DNA of 64,000 nt, taken from Candidatus Poribacteria bacterium (GTDB taxonomy: Bacteria > Poribacteria > WGA-4E > PCPOR2b). The DNA lies in contig PYIZ01000048.1 of assembly GCA_003635265.1 (NCBI GenBank), forward strand, positions 310,001 through 374,000. Reading direction: 5' to 3'. The position numbers and the translations under genes are program-made. Under the pieces are notes generated by a model, which was given only the letters and a program-made list of their open reading frames with translations, was not told the DNA's origin and made no database searches. Positions within the stretch are counted from its first letter, which is position 1; each line of letters starts with the position of its first letter. Shown here one piece after another: positions 55,148 through 63,464 of the stretch.

Positions 55148-55968
55148 GTACCGATGTCTTCCCTGAAGCGAAATGCAGGTTCTTTGGTAAAACCTGTGGA
55201 GGTGACGGTTGGGCACAGATGTTTCTCAATATGCTCAACTATCAAGTCAGTTCCGCGGAAGTGACTAAACTCAGGAGATACAGGTTGAAAAATTGAATCC
55301 GTTAGGTCGCGGCATAGCACCACGTTTTTTCCGTGGTAGACCATCTGCCTTAGCCCAAATGGTCGTCCAGAAACGCAGATATTCGTGTGGACGCCCGTCA
55401 GAATTACATTATCGATGCCACGCTCCTGCATCAGGTTATAAACCTCTTGACCGTCGTCGCTGATTACATCTTCGGAGGTAATCTCAATCGTCTCGATTTG
55501 CCGGGTCCAAGGTGCCGGACCACCCTTCCACTGTCGAATCCCTTCATCATCGGCGACCCAGCCGGGACATGGTTCGCTACATCCGCACCCACCGTTCCGT
55601 ATGAAAGGCAGCGGCTCTCCTTCACGTTCAGTATCCCAATAGTTCCACTTGATTTCCACAGGAGATTCGGTAAATGGTGCTTCGATAGCGCGACGACGTT
55701 GCGGCGTTTCATCATAAAATGACATCGTGCCGCTCGGCGCATGGATGATGGACACACCGATCCCCCGTGCTGCTGATACCATCCGATTCATGGTTGGCAC
55801 CATCTCCGCGACGCGTTGGGCAGCAGCTTTGCACGTATGGTCATTCCACATGTCACAGATAATGATTGCCGTTTGTCGTGAATCCCAGTGGACGGTTTGA
55901 AGGCTCTCCTGATCCTTGCACCTGCTGCGCTGTTCCAACGAAAGATTTTCCTGCTTCTGACTTGTCAT
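55144..55968 (-). CDS. Isochorismatase-family cysteine hydrolase
   Basis: A 274-residue protein. IIICDMWNDHTCKAAAQRV has the catalytic Asp, and ILTGVHTNICVSGRPFGLRQM carries the nucleophilic Cys. The catalytic Lys normally between them cannot be placed (ETIEITSEDVISDDGQEVYN). A ~25-residue Cys-rich insertion (NGGCGCSEPCPGW) is unusual. SHFRGTDLIVEHIEKHLCP ends the fold. Reading is open to 56343, but that extension lies inside the next gene. GGGAG before ATG 55968 fixes the start. Probably co-transcribed with the sugar isomerase gene (88 bp gap). Hydrolyses amides or enol ethers by family. Substrate unknown. Confidence 0.82.
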   Translation of the reverse strand: MTSQKQENLSLEQRSRCKDQESLQTVHWDSRQTAIIICDMWNDHTCKAAAQRVAEMVPTMNRMVSAARGIGVSIIHAPSGTMSFYDETPQRRRAIEAPFTESPVEIKWNYWDTEREGEPLPFIRNGGCGCSEPCPGWVADDEGIRQWKGGPAPWTRQIETIEITSEDVISDDGQEVYNLMQERGIDNVILTGVHTNICVSGRPFGLRQMVYHGKNVVLCRDLTDSIFQPVSPEFSHFRGTDLIVEHIEKHLCPTVTSTGFTKEPAFRFREDIGT

Positions 55969-56056
55969 TGTTTTTTTCTCCCAATCATCATTGATGCAAG
56001 GAGTTGGAAGAATAGAAGAAATCAGCTGCTTCCATTCTTCCCCTGAAATTGCACGA

Positions 56057-57055
56057 CTACTCTTCAAACGCAGAATCAAAGGCACGGGCAGATGGCTCAA
56101 AGTCGTAGCCTTTGACGGCGGCACAGGCTTCGCGTGCCCCGTGCTCTCGATCCATGCCGCTGTCCTCCCACTCAATAGAGAGCGGTCCGTCATATTCAAT
56201 ATTATTGAGCGCACGGATGATTTCTTCAAACTCGATATTGCCGCGACCGATTGACCGAAAATCCCAATACCGTCGAGCATCACCGAAATCCAAGTGTCCA
56301 CCAAAGACACCAGAGAGGCGCGGCGTTGACGACCACCACACATCCTTCATGTGGGCGTGGTAAATGCGATCGCTGAACCGTTCAATAAACGCGACATAAT
56401 CGACGCCTTGATAGCCAAGATGGCTTGGATCGTAGTTGAAACCGAACGTTTCACGTCCATTGACCGCTTCGATAGCGCGTTCTGAGCTCACGATATCGAA
56501 GGCAATCTCGGTCGGATGTACCTCAAGCCCGAACTTAATCCCAACCTCATCGAATACGTCAAAGATCGGATTCCAACGGTTGGCAAAATCCTCAAATCCC
56601 GCATCAATTTGCGACGGGTCATTGGGCGGGAAAGAATAGAGCAGATGCCAAATGCTGCTGCCTGTAAATCCGTTGACGACACTCACGCCGAGTTTCGCTG
56701 CGGCGCGGGCGGTCTGTTTCATCTCTTCGGCAGCGCGTCCACGAACCCCTTCGGGATCGCCATCGCCCCAGATATCGGGTGATAGGATGGCTTCGTGGCG
56801 GCTATCAATATTATCGCAAACCGCCTGCCCGACAAGGTGGTTGCTAATTGACCAGACCTTTAATCCGTATTTTGCTAAAAGATCATGTCGTCCTTGGCAA
56901 TAACTATCATCTCCGAGCGCTTTATCAACTTCAAAGTGATCTCCCCAACATGCCAATTCCAATCCGTCGTATCCCCAATCGCTAGCTTTTTGCGCTAGCT
57001 CTTCAAGTGTTAAGTCTGCCCACTGTCCCGTAAATAGTGTTACAGGTCTTGCCAT
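56057..57055 (-). CDS. Sugar phosphate isomerase/epimerase-like (xylose isomerase-type TIM barrel)
   Basis: A 332-residue metal-dependent isomerase-like protein. It starts [20 protein letters not shown], with [16 protein letters not shown], then metal-site residues in [33 protein letters not shown] and [12 protein letters not shown] (Glu, Asp-x-x-His, His-x-x-Asp, Glu). This is the AP-endonuclease-2/IolE/IolI family pattern. AGGAGG immediately before the ATG. Members isomerise or dehydrate sugars and cyclitols such as inosose, which fits the flanking Gfo/Idh genes. Specific activity unknown. Confidence 0.9.
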   Translation of the reverse strand: MARPVTLFTGQWADLTLEELAQKASDWGYDGLELACWGDHFEVDKALGDDSYCQGRHDLLAKYGLKVWSISNHLVGQAVCDNIDSRHEAILSPDIWGDGDPEGVRGRAAEEMKQTARAAAKLGVSVVNGFTGSSIWHLLYSFPPNDPSQIDAGFEDFANRWNPIFDVFDEVGIKFGLEVHPTEIAFDIVSSERAIEAVNGRETFGFNYDPSHLGYQGVDYVAFIERFSDRIYHAHMKDVWWSSTPRLSGVFGGHLDFGDARRYWDFRSIGRGNIEFEEIIRALNNIEYDGPLSIEWEDSGMDREHGAREACAAVKGYDFEPSARAFDSAFEE

Positions 57056-57177
57056 CTTATTCCTCCTTGGTATTAACTTTCAGTGCTGATTGGTGAGGCT
57101 GTCGTAAACGTTCAAGAGTTCATGGGTTCATCAGTTTATCTATGAACCTGTGTGCTAATGAAACCATAAACAACTTA

Positions 57178-57211
57178 TTTTTACGTTTCACGCATCACGT
57201 TTCACGTTTCT
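57178..57211. repeat. Dispersed motif shared with the 8574 repeat, 3' of a Gfo/Idh gene
   Basis: TTTTTACGTTTCACGCATCACGTTTCACGTT matches part of the repeat near 8580-8607 (one base different at the start) and a shorter version at 7012-7024. On the minus strand it again lies immediately after a stop codon (57214). It is preceded by a 'tgaacc'-rich tract at 57113-57152. Confidence 0.75.
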
Positions 57212-57213
57212 CT

Positions 57214-58386
57214 TTATGCCGGCGGTGTATAGCTTGCGTCTATCCAACCCCGTTTATTGCCGCTTTCCACCGCTTTGTGGATAAAGTGAACACCCCGCGC
57301 ACCATCCTGCACAGTTGGAAAATCTGTATCGAATTCATCGGGCGTTTCGCCGGAGAGTTTTGCAGCAAGCGTGCGTGCAGCGTTGACATAGACGTTCGCA
57401 AACGCCTCTATGAACGCTTCTGGGTGTCCAAACGGCAGTCGTGAGTTGTGCGCTGCAACTGGGGCAACGTAGTCGTTACCGCGCTTATACACATGCTCAG
57501 GACCATCTGGAAAGCGGACATAGAGATAATTCGGATTTTCCTGATGCCATTCAAGCGAAGCCTCCGTGCCATAAACGCGAATGCGGAGATTATTCTCTTC
57601 GCCGATAGCAATCTGGGAGGCGAAAAGCAGCCCTCGTGCGCCGCCCTTATAGTGGACTAAGATATTCCCATCATCTTCGAGTTGTCTTCCCTCAACGAAA
57701 GTGGTCAAGTCCGCACAGATCTCCTCTAACTCTAAGCCAGTAATATAATGAGCAAGATTTTCGGCGTGTGATCCAATGTCTCCGATGCAGGATGAAACCC
57801 CCGCTTGGCTTGGATCTGTCCGCCAGACTGCCTGTTTTGCGCCTTCTCCCTCCAAGAACGTGGCGAGCCATCCCTGTGGATATTCGACAACAATTTTCCG
57901 AACCGATCCGAGTGTTCCCTGCGATACTAACTCGCGGGCTTGCTTCACCATCGGATAGCCTGTGTAGTTATGCGTCAACGCAAAGACCGCATCGTGCTGT
58001 TTCACTAGTCCGCAGAGTGTTTCTGCATCTTCTAGCGTCGTTGTCATCGGTTTATCGCAAACGACGTGAAATCCTGCTTCAATGAATGTTTTAGCGACAT
58101 CAAAATGAACGTGGTTTGGTGTCACAATGGACACGAAGTCGATACGCTCTCCCTCTGGCAATGCACTCTCTTTCTCCGCCATCTCCTGATATGAGTCGTA
58201 TACACGATTAGGGGCAAGTAACAGTTCAGCCCCCTGCTGCTGTGATTTTTCAGGTGAGGCGGAGAAGGCTCCGGCAACAAGGTCGATTTCCCCGTCAAGT
58301 GCTGCGGCCTTTCGATGGACTGCTCCTATAAATGCGTCTGGACCGCCGCCAACCATTCCGTAACGTATTTTTCTTCCAAGTGGCAT
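57214..58386 (-). CDS. Gfo/Idh/MocA family oxidoreductase
   Basis: A 390-residue protein starting MPLGRKIRYGMVGGGPDAF. AGGAG eight bases before ATG 58386 selects this start (the open frame runs to 58479). Rossmann motif GGGPDAFIG, catalytic motif HVVCDKPMTTT (DKP in place of EKP, a common variant), and GDIGSHAENLAHYI with the active-site His. The long C-terminal sheet domain ends GWIDASYTPP. It is divergent from another Gfo/Idh gene (58619). Substrate unknown, but sugar or cyclitol oxidation is the family role. Confidence 0.9.
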   Translation of the reverse strand: MPLGRKIRYGMVGGGPDAFIGAVHRKAAALDGEIDLVAGAFSASPEKSQQQGAELLLAPNRVYDSYQEMAEKESALPEGERIDFVSIVTPNHVHFDVAKTFIEAGFHVVCDKPMTTTLEDAETLCGLVKQHDAVFALTHNYTGYPMVKQARELVSQGTLGSVRKIVVEYPQGWLATFLEGEGAKQAVWRTDPSQAGVSSCIGDIGSHAENLAHYITGLELEEICADLTTFVEGRQLEDDGNILVHYKGGARGLLFASQIAIGEENNLRIRVYGTEASLEWHQENPNYLYVRFPDGPEHVYKRGNDYVAPVAAHNSRLPFGHPEAFIEAFANVYVNAARTLAAKLSGETPDEFDTDFPTVQDGARGVHFIHKAVESGNKRGWIDASYTPPA

Positions 58387-58618
58387 ATTATTGACTCCTG
58401 CGATTTTGAATGCTGAACCCGCCTTGAAAATCCACGGGTTGCGAACGCGGATTATAGCACGATTTGTGACTCTTGTCAAAACGATTCAGATCTAAGCGGA
58501 AATTTCTAACCTGTCCTTGCGCTGCGGGAGTAAAAGATGGTAAACTTGCTGCGCTATCATCCCTGCAAGAATTACGCATTTCATACGGAGTTCGGCAAAC
58601 GGCGAAAGGAGAGTTTAT

Positions 58619-59614
58619 ATGGCATTACGCGTCGCAGTTATCGGGATGCGGGGGATTGGGAACACACACGCCAACGTTTATAATGAACACGCAGCAGCAT
58701 CATTGGTCGCTGTGTGTGATATGGTCAAAGAGCGTGCGGACGAATCAGCACAACGGCTTGGCGTCAAGGTATATTACAGCGTTTCATCGCTCTTGGAAAA
58801 TGAAGGGCTTGATGCCGTCAGTGTTGCGACAGGGGGTTTTGAAAACGGCGGTGCTCATTTTGAGCCAACGATGCAGGCACTTGAGGCAGGACTTCATGTG
58901 CTGTGTGAAAAGCCGTTGTCTAACGATGTCGCTCGTGCGCGGGAGATGGTCAATAAAGCGAAAGAGAAAAAGGTCTGTTTGGGAACAAATCTCAATCACC
59001 GCTTCACGCCGTTAGCGCTACAAGCGAAGAAGTGGGTAACGAACGGTAAGCTAGGGGACTTGCTCTTCATCAACATGGCGCTGTGGATCGAAAATCCGAA
59101 TGAGACCTCGCCATTCTTCCATCTCAGAGCCTTGCACCCGCATTCGCTCGACGTGATGATGTACTTCTGCGGTGAGGTGGAGAAGGTACACGCCTTTGCG
59201 ATGCGCGCACCGGGACGGCAAAATTGGAGTAATGCTTCGATTAATCTCAAGTTTAAGAGTGGTGTGGTTGGGCACCTCAGCGGTAGTTATGATGCAGGAC
59301 GGCTAAATGAGCGGTGTGAGGTTGCGGGAACCAATGGACAGTTTGTCCTTGATGGGGTGTTTGAGAAGCTAACCTTCTTTCCTCGACAAGGTGACGAGAT
59401 TGAAGAGTATTTCAATCCGCCACCGGGTGCTGAGGGACACATGGACTCGTTCGCAGATACTTTCTCAACACGGATTGGTGCGTGGATTCAACAGCTTGTG
59501 GATGGGGTTTCACCCGATGAAATTGATGCTTCTGGTGCCGCGGGACTTGCGGCGCAGGAAATCATTGAGGCGGCGATTAAATCGTTCCAGACCGATACAG
59601 TTGTAACCCTATAA
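58619..59614 (+). CDS. Gfo/Idh/MocA family oxidoreductase
   Basis: A 331-residue dehydrogenase-like protein. It shows ALRVAVIGMRGIGNTHANVY (G-x-x-G-I-G nucleotide motif), VLCEKPLSND (catalytic Lys) and LHPHSLDVMMYFCG (active-site His and Asp). GAAAGGAG precedes the ATG. It is divergent from a related gene at 57214 and convergent with the RraA-like gene (13 bp between stops). Confidence 0.9.
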   Translation: MALRVAVIGMRGIGNTHANVYNEHAAASLVAVCDMVKERADESAQRLGVKVYYSVSSLLENEGLDAVSVATGGFENGGAHFEPTMQALEAGLHVLCEKPLSNDVARAREMVNKAKEKKVCLGTNLNHRFTPLALQAKKWVTNGKLGDLLFINMALWIENPNETSPFFHLRALHPHSLDVMMYFCGEVEKVHAFAMRAPGRQNWSNASINLKFKSGVVGHLSGSYDAGRLNERCEVAGTNGQFVLDGVFEKLTFFPRQGDEIEEYFNPPPGAEGHMDSFADTFSTRIGAWIQQLVDGVSPDEIDASGAAGLAAQEIIEAAIKSFQTDTVVTL

Positions 59615-59627
59615 TCATCTGTTCTGA

Positions 59628-60317
59628 TTAAACTTTAAATTCTAGCTTGCTCTCTTCTCCGGCACGCATCGCTGCGTAATGTTCCTCAAAATTCAGCATC
59701 TCAAACAGGCTTACACCTGCTGCCATCTGCTCTAGCATCTGATCTTCCTTCCGCTGAATTTCCTCCGCGATTGGAATCGCTGCTGCCAGTTCATCAATAG
59801 ATCCGACAACAAGCCCATCGTCGTCGCCGAAGATAATATCCCCCGGATTCACAATAACGCCCCCGCAGGGAATCGAGATTTGCGTCTTGTAGATTTTATG
59901 AGTCGTACCTGCAATTGGATTGAAAGATCGCGCATAGTAAGGCACATTTAAGGTTCTGATCGTTTTGGTGTCGCGGCAGGGTCCATCGATGACGATGCCC
60001 GCTAACCCCTTCCGCGCCGCTTCTGTTGGAAACAGTTCACCCGCCACCGCACGATGGCTTCCTTGAGTATCAATAACAAGCACCTCCCCCGGCTCGGCAT
60101 CCCGCAACCCTTTGATTACCGTGAGAAAGTCTTCATGACAAGTCACCGTGTGTGCTCGCCCGACAAGTTTGAGTCCGGTTCGGACAGGCCGGATGGCGGG
60201 ATCGATAACTCTTAATTCTGTAACCGCGGGGTCTGCAGCCCGCCCTGCCTTATTACCATCGCATACACAGGCTGTGTCGAGCGCCAACAGACGCTGCTTA
60301 ATGTCTTCAAAGTTCAT
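59628..60317 (-). CDS. RraA / HMG-aldolase-like family protein
   Basis: A 229-residue trimeric alpha/beta/beta fold protein of the RraA/4-hydroxy-4-methyl-2-oxoglutarate aldolase family. It has AHTVTCHEDFLTV, then GELFPTEAARKGLAGIVIDG and GPCRDTKTI, the ligand and Mg-binding G-E-L and R-D pair, and ISIPCGGVIVNPGDIIFGDDDG. GAGGAG precedes the ATG. Members act as aldolases/oxaloacetate decarboxylases, or lack enzyme activity and bind RNase E (RraA itself). The context with dioxygenases and dehydrogenases favours the metabolic role. Downstream of the PhyH gene (12 bp). Confidence 0.87.
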   Translation of the reverse strand: MNFEDIKQRLLALDTACVCDGNKAGRAADPAVTELRVIDPAIRPVRTGLKLVGRAHTVTCHEDFLTVIKGLRDAEPGEVLVIDTQGSHRAVAGELFPTEAARKGLAGIVIDGPCRDTKTIRTLNVPYYARSFNPIAGTTHKIYKTQISIPCGGVIVNPGDIIFGDDDGLVVGSIDELAAAIPIAEEIQRKEDQMLEQMAAGVSLFEMLNFEEHYAAMRAGEESKLEFKV

Positions 60318-60329
60318 TGTTGTAGCTCC

Positions 60330-61169
60330 TCAAGAAACCGGGCGAAGGTTTGAATAGGCCTCCCTAGCGTATTGTGGAAACAGTTCATCGTGGATCTCGA
60401 CACATTGCCAAAGATGAACCTTCCGTTTCTCATTAGCGGTATCGAGTATGGTCGGATTATACATGCTGGCACCGGTATCGACGTTGTAGCCGCCGGGGGA
60501 GTGAATGCTCAAGTACTGGCGCAAGGTCTTAAGATCTGGCTCGGTTGTGCAGTGGCGGGTCAGATTCATGGTGAACATTCGTCGCCGCTTGCCACCACCG
60601 AAGGAAGCATGATAAGTATCGTGATTAAAGATGACCAGATCGCCCGGATTGGTTTCCAACGCAACGCTGCCGGGAAAATCCTGTGGTGGAACACCGAAAA
60701 GTTCTTCCGATTCGTTCGGATTTATCTTTTCTGTTCTCACAAAATGTTCCGGGCGCTGGCTGCCAGGGATAACTCGCAGACAGCCGGTGTCAGCCGTCAG
60801 CGGATCGAGGTAGAACGCAATCTTGCAGGAAAAGAGTTGGCCCCAATTGCCATCAGGATGCCAGCCCGTGTCACCAGTGTAATAATTACCGTCACCGCTG
60901 GCGTAGTTGAAATCCTCACCCAAAACCCCACCGGCAACACCAAGCACGCGAGGATCGTCTAGCAACGAACAAAGCCTCGGACGATGCTCGATAGGTCCGC
61001 CGAACATAGTTCGCTTTGAGCCATCGTGTGCTTTACCTGCACCGAAGTTTTGGATAGAGAAATCAAATTCTTCAGTAATCCAGGCAGCCTCGTCAGGCGA
61101 AAAGAGGCTAGGAAATGCAAGGTAGCCAAAGGTGTTAAAAAAATTAACCTGCTGTTCGGTGAGTTTCAT
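60330..61169 (-). CDS. Phytanoyl-CoA dioxygenase (PhyH) family protein
   Basis: A 279-residue dioxygenase. The iron site is TGDTGWHPDGNW (HxD), the distal His is in FNHDTYHASFGGGKRR, and the Arg at RRRMFTMNLTR binds 2-oxoglutarate. GCLRVIPGSQRPEH is the family turn. It is the nearest relative of the 17059 protein in this window. GGAGG precedes the ATG. It lies in a minus-strand operon amidohydrolase, solA-like, Gfo/Idh, PhyH, RraA with gaps of 12-57 bp. Substrate unknown. Confidence 0.9.
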   Translation of the reverse strand: MKLTEQQVNFFNTFGYLAFPSLFSPDEAAWITEEFDFSIQNFGAGKAHDGSKRTMFGGPIEHRPRLCSLLDDPRVLGVAGGVLGEDFNYASGDGNYYTGDTGWHPDGNWGQLFSCKIAFYLDPLTADTGCLRVIPGSQRPEHFVRTEKINPNESEELFGVPPQDFPGSVALETNPGDLVIFNHDTYHASFGGGKRRRMFTMNLTRHCTTEPDLKTLRQYLSIHSPGGYNVDTGASMYNPTILDTANEKRKVHLWQCVEIHDELFPQYAREAYSNLRPVS

Positions 61170-61200
61170 GGAATCCCTCCAGAGTATGAAGTCGGTTGGT

Positions 61201-62262
61201 TTAGGCGCGTTTGTCCTGTTCTGGGAAAGGCCTCCGAATATCGTAACGGTCCTCCGTCAGGTCAGGGAAAACACCTTCCTTTATCAGCAGCTCAAGTGGC
61301 GATTCGCTGGTTTCAAGCGGCATCGTGACCACATTTTTGATCCGCAGCGACTCGTAGATTGCCATCATGATTTCCATCGTATACCGTGCCTGTCGACCTG
61401 TGCTTCGATGTGAATCAATTTTTCCCTCCATCCAATCAATTAGTTCTTGGTATTGATCGGTCGGCTCCGGGCGCGGTTGAATCTCCTGCCAACCGCTCGC
61501 TTGAGTGTTCTGAAGCAGGACAGTCCCATCGTCTCCCATTTTGATTTGTCCATCTGTACCCGCCACTACTGCTGCCGAGACTACGGGCTCTGGTAAGTCG
61601 CTTTCATAGACACCACGCGCACCGCCTTCAAAGCAGATTAACCCCATACATAGATCCTCACACAGGGTGCGACGTTCCCATCGGTTGGTGGTACGAGAAA
61701 CCTGACCAATCACCCAGAGCGTTTCCGGATCTGACAGATAGTATCGCATCCGATCGATGGCGTGCGTACCGATATTGAGCAAACCAGCATTCGGCTTTGA
61801 CCTCTGATGGAGCAACGTCGGTTGACCGATAGCACCGTCTTGGATAAGCCGCCGGATCTCGGTGTTTGCCGGGTTGAAGCGTCCATTATGCCCGATGACT
61901 AGCTTGGCATCATACTCCTCGCATACTGCAATCATAGTATCCGCTTCCCCTAGAGATGCCGCCATCGGTTTTTCGCCGATGATGCCTTTGACTCCTGCCT
62001 TTGCCGCCGCAACGGTAATCTCAGCGCGGACTCCCTGCCATGTCGTGATGCTCACAATATCAAGCGCTTCTTTTTCTAGCATCTGGTTATAGTCGGTATA
62101 CACAGCAGGAACAGAGAACTCATCGGAAAGGCGTTTCGCCGATTCCACGTTTACATCCATCGCTGCAACCAATTCTGTCGTTGGGTTTTTGGTATAAGCA
62201 GTTGAATGGGCACGTCCCATCCCACCACAGCCAATAATGCCAGTGCGATAAGTTTTAGCCAT
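61201..62262 (-). CDS. Gfo/Idh/MocA family oxidoreductase
   Basis: A 353-residue dehydrogenase-like protein. It has KTYRTGIIGCGGMGRAHSTA (Rossmann), DIVSITTWQGVRAEITVAA, catalytic GIIGEKPMAASL and NIGTHAIDRMRYYL (active-site His and Asp). GAGG before the ATG. In the middle of the amidohydrolase-solA-Gfo/Idh-PhyH-RraA operon. Substrate unknown. Confidence 0.9.
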   Translation of the reverse strand: MAKTYRTGIIGCGGMGRAHSTAYTKNPTTELVAAMDVNVESAKRLSDEFSVPAVYTDYNQMLEKEALDIVSITTWQGVRAEITVAAAKAGVKGIIGEKPMAASLGEADTMIAVCEEYDAKLVIGHNGRFNPANTEIRRLIQDGAIGQPTLLHQRSKPNAGLLNIGTHAIDRMRYYLSDPETLWVIGQVSRTTNRWERRTLCEDLCMGLICFEGGARGVYESDLPEPVVSAAVVAGTDGQIKMGDDGTVLLQNTQASGWQEIQPRPEPTDQYQELIDWMEGKIDSHRSTGRQARYTMEIMMAIYESLRIKNVVTMPLETSESPLELLIKEGVFPDLTEDRYDIRRPFPEQDKRA

Positions 62263-62319
62263 TGGTTTACCTCATCAGTGATAGTTGGTTAGAATTTTCC
62301 TATCCAAAGGTTAATCAAT

Positions 62320-63438
62320 CTATCCAAAGCGGTTCAGTCGGAATTTGTCGATCGGATAATCCGTTTTGCCATCAACGGCGAGTTCAGCGAGGATCTTGCC
62401 GACGATGGTTGAGAATTTAAAGCCGTGTCCTGAGAACCCTGCCCCGACGAAGATATTTGAATTCAGCGGATGATGCCCGATAAGAAAGTCGTTGTCTGGC
62501 GTGAGCGTATACATACAGGTCGCACCCTCAACGAAAGTAGGGTTGACTCCGGGCATGATTGTCTTAAGCCATTGCTCCAACGCATTCTGTACGTCAAGGT
62601 CTAGCGTTCGATCAACCGTTTCAGGGGAGGTCACGGGTCCATGTCCATCATCCGCAATCTTGATTCCGGGTCCATAGTAGGGAAAGCCGTAGTATCGCCG
62701 GTCGTAGTCTGCATAGACGGGCAAACGATCGGGCTGGTACAACGCCTCGGCGTCTTGCGGTTGAAAATAAAATTTCTGCTGTCGTGTTACCTCAAGCGGG
62801 AGTGAGAGATCTTTGAGAACCTGCGACGCCCACGGTCCGGGGGCAACGATAAGTCTTTTGCAACGATAGCTGCCTGCTGAGGTCTCAATTTCAGGTTGTT
62901 CTTTGCTGATGTCGATATGGCGGACGCTTACCCCACTGTGAACTGTAGCCCCGAAACGCTCGGCTTGTGATACATGCGTCCGAACACAACGGCTTGCGTT
63001 TAGGAAGCCTGAGTCCGGTGTGTAGCAAGCGACGGTGTCTGCTGGAAGTTGAAGTGCTGGAAATCGGTCGGTAACCTCTTCAGCTGTTAATACCTCGTGT
63101 GCCGCTTGCGTTTCCCCCATGACACGGATATTCTGATCCAGTCGTTCATTCCCCGGTCTGGCAAAAGCTAACATGCCGTTAGGGGTGAGCAGCTGTTCAC
63201 CAGAGAGCGTCTCTAATTCCTGCCACAGGGGAAGGGCGGCTTTTACCAAAGTCACATACACGGGGTCGTTATAGAACACTCGAAATGCTCTTGAATGGCC
63301 ATGAGAGCTGCCGTGCGTGTGGCCAACGGAATATTGATCTATACCGACTGGTGCTGCTCCTTGGCGAGCGAGATGATATAGGGCAGCACTCCCCATCGCC
63401 CCTAACCCGACAACCAGAAATTCCGCATCTCGGTGCAT
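62320..63438 (-). CDS. Sarcosine oxidase / N-methyl-L-tryptophan oxidase-like flavoenzyme (SolA/MSOX family)
   Basis: A 372-residue FAD-dependent amine oxidase. It starts MHRDAEFLVVGLGAMGSAAL (GxGxxG, residues 11-16), with the VGIDQYSVGHTHGSSHG segment typical of MSOX and ACYTPDSGFLNASRC. Cys308 in GATCMYTLTPDNDF matches the Cys that carries covalent FAD in monomeric sarcosine oxidase. The C-terminus has FVGAGFSGHGFKFSTIVG. AGGAGG precedes the ATG. The family oxidises secondary amines such as sarcosine and N-methyl amino acids, giving formaldehyde, H2O2 and the primary amine. In an operon with PhyH and RraA-like genes. Confidence 0.93.
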   Translation of the reverse strand: MHRDAEFLVVGLGAMGSAALYHLARQGAAPVGIDQYSVGHTHGSSHGHSRAFRVFYNDPVYVTLVKAALPLWQELETLSGEQLLTPNGMLAFARPGNERLDQNIRVMGETQAAHEVLTAEEVTDRFPALQLPADTVACYTPDSGFLNASRCVRTHVSQAERFGATVHSGVSVRHIDISKEQPEIETSAGSYRCKRLIVAPGPWASQVLKDLSLPLEVTRQQKFYFQPQDAEALYQPDRLPVYADYDRRYYGFPYYGPGIKIADDGHGPVTSPETVDRTLDLDVQNALEQWLKTIMPGVNPTFVEGATCMYTLTPDNDFLIGHHPLNSNIFVGAGFSGHGFKFSTIVGKILAELAVDGKTDYPIDKFRLNRFG

Positions 63439-63464
63439 TTGATTACCCCTCCTTATTGAACAAT

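Noticed and set aside
55969..56343. N-terminal extension of the isochorismatase up to 56343
   Set aside because: It lies inside the sugar isomerase gene and lacks any domain. A GGGAG site before ATG 55968 gives a normal-length protein.
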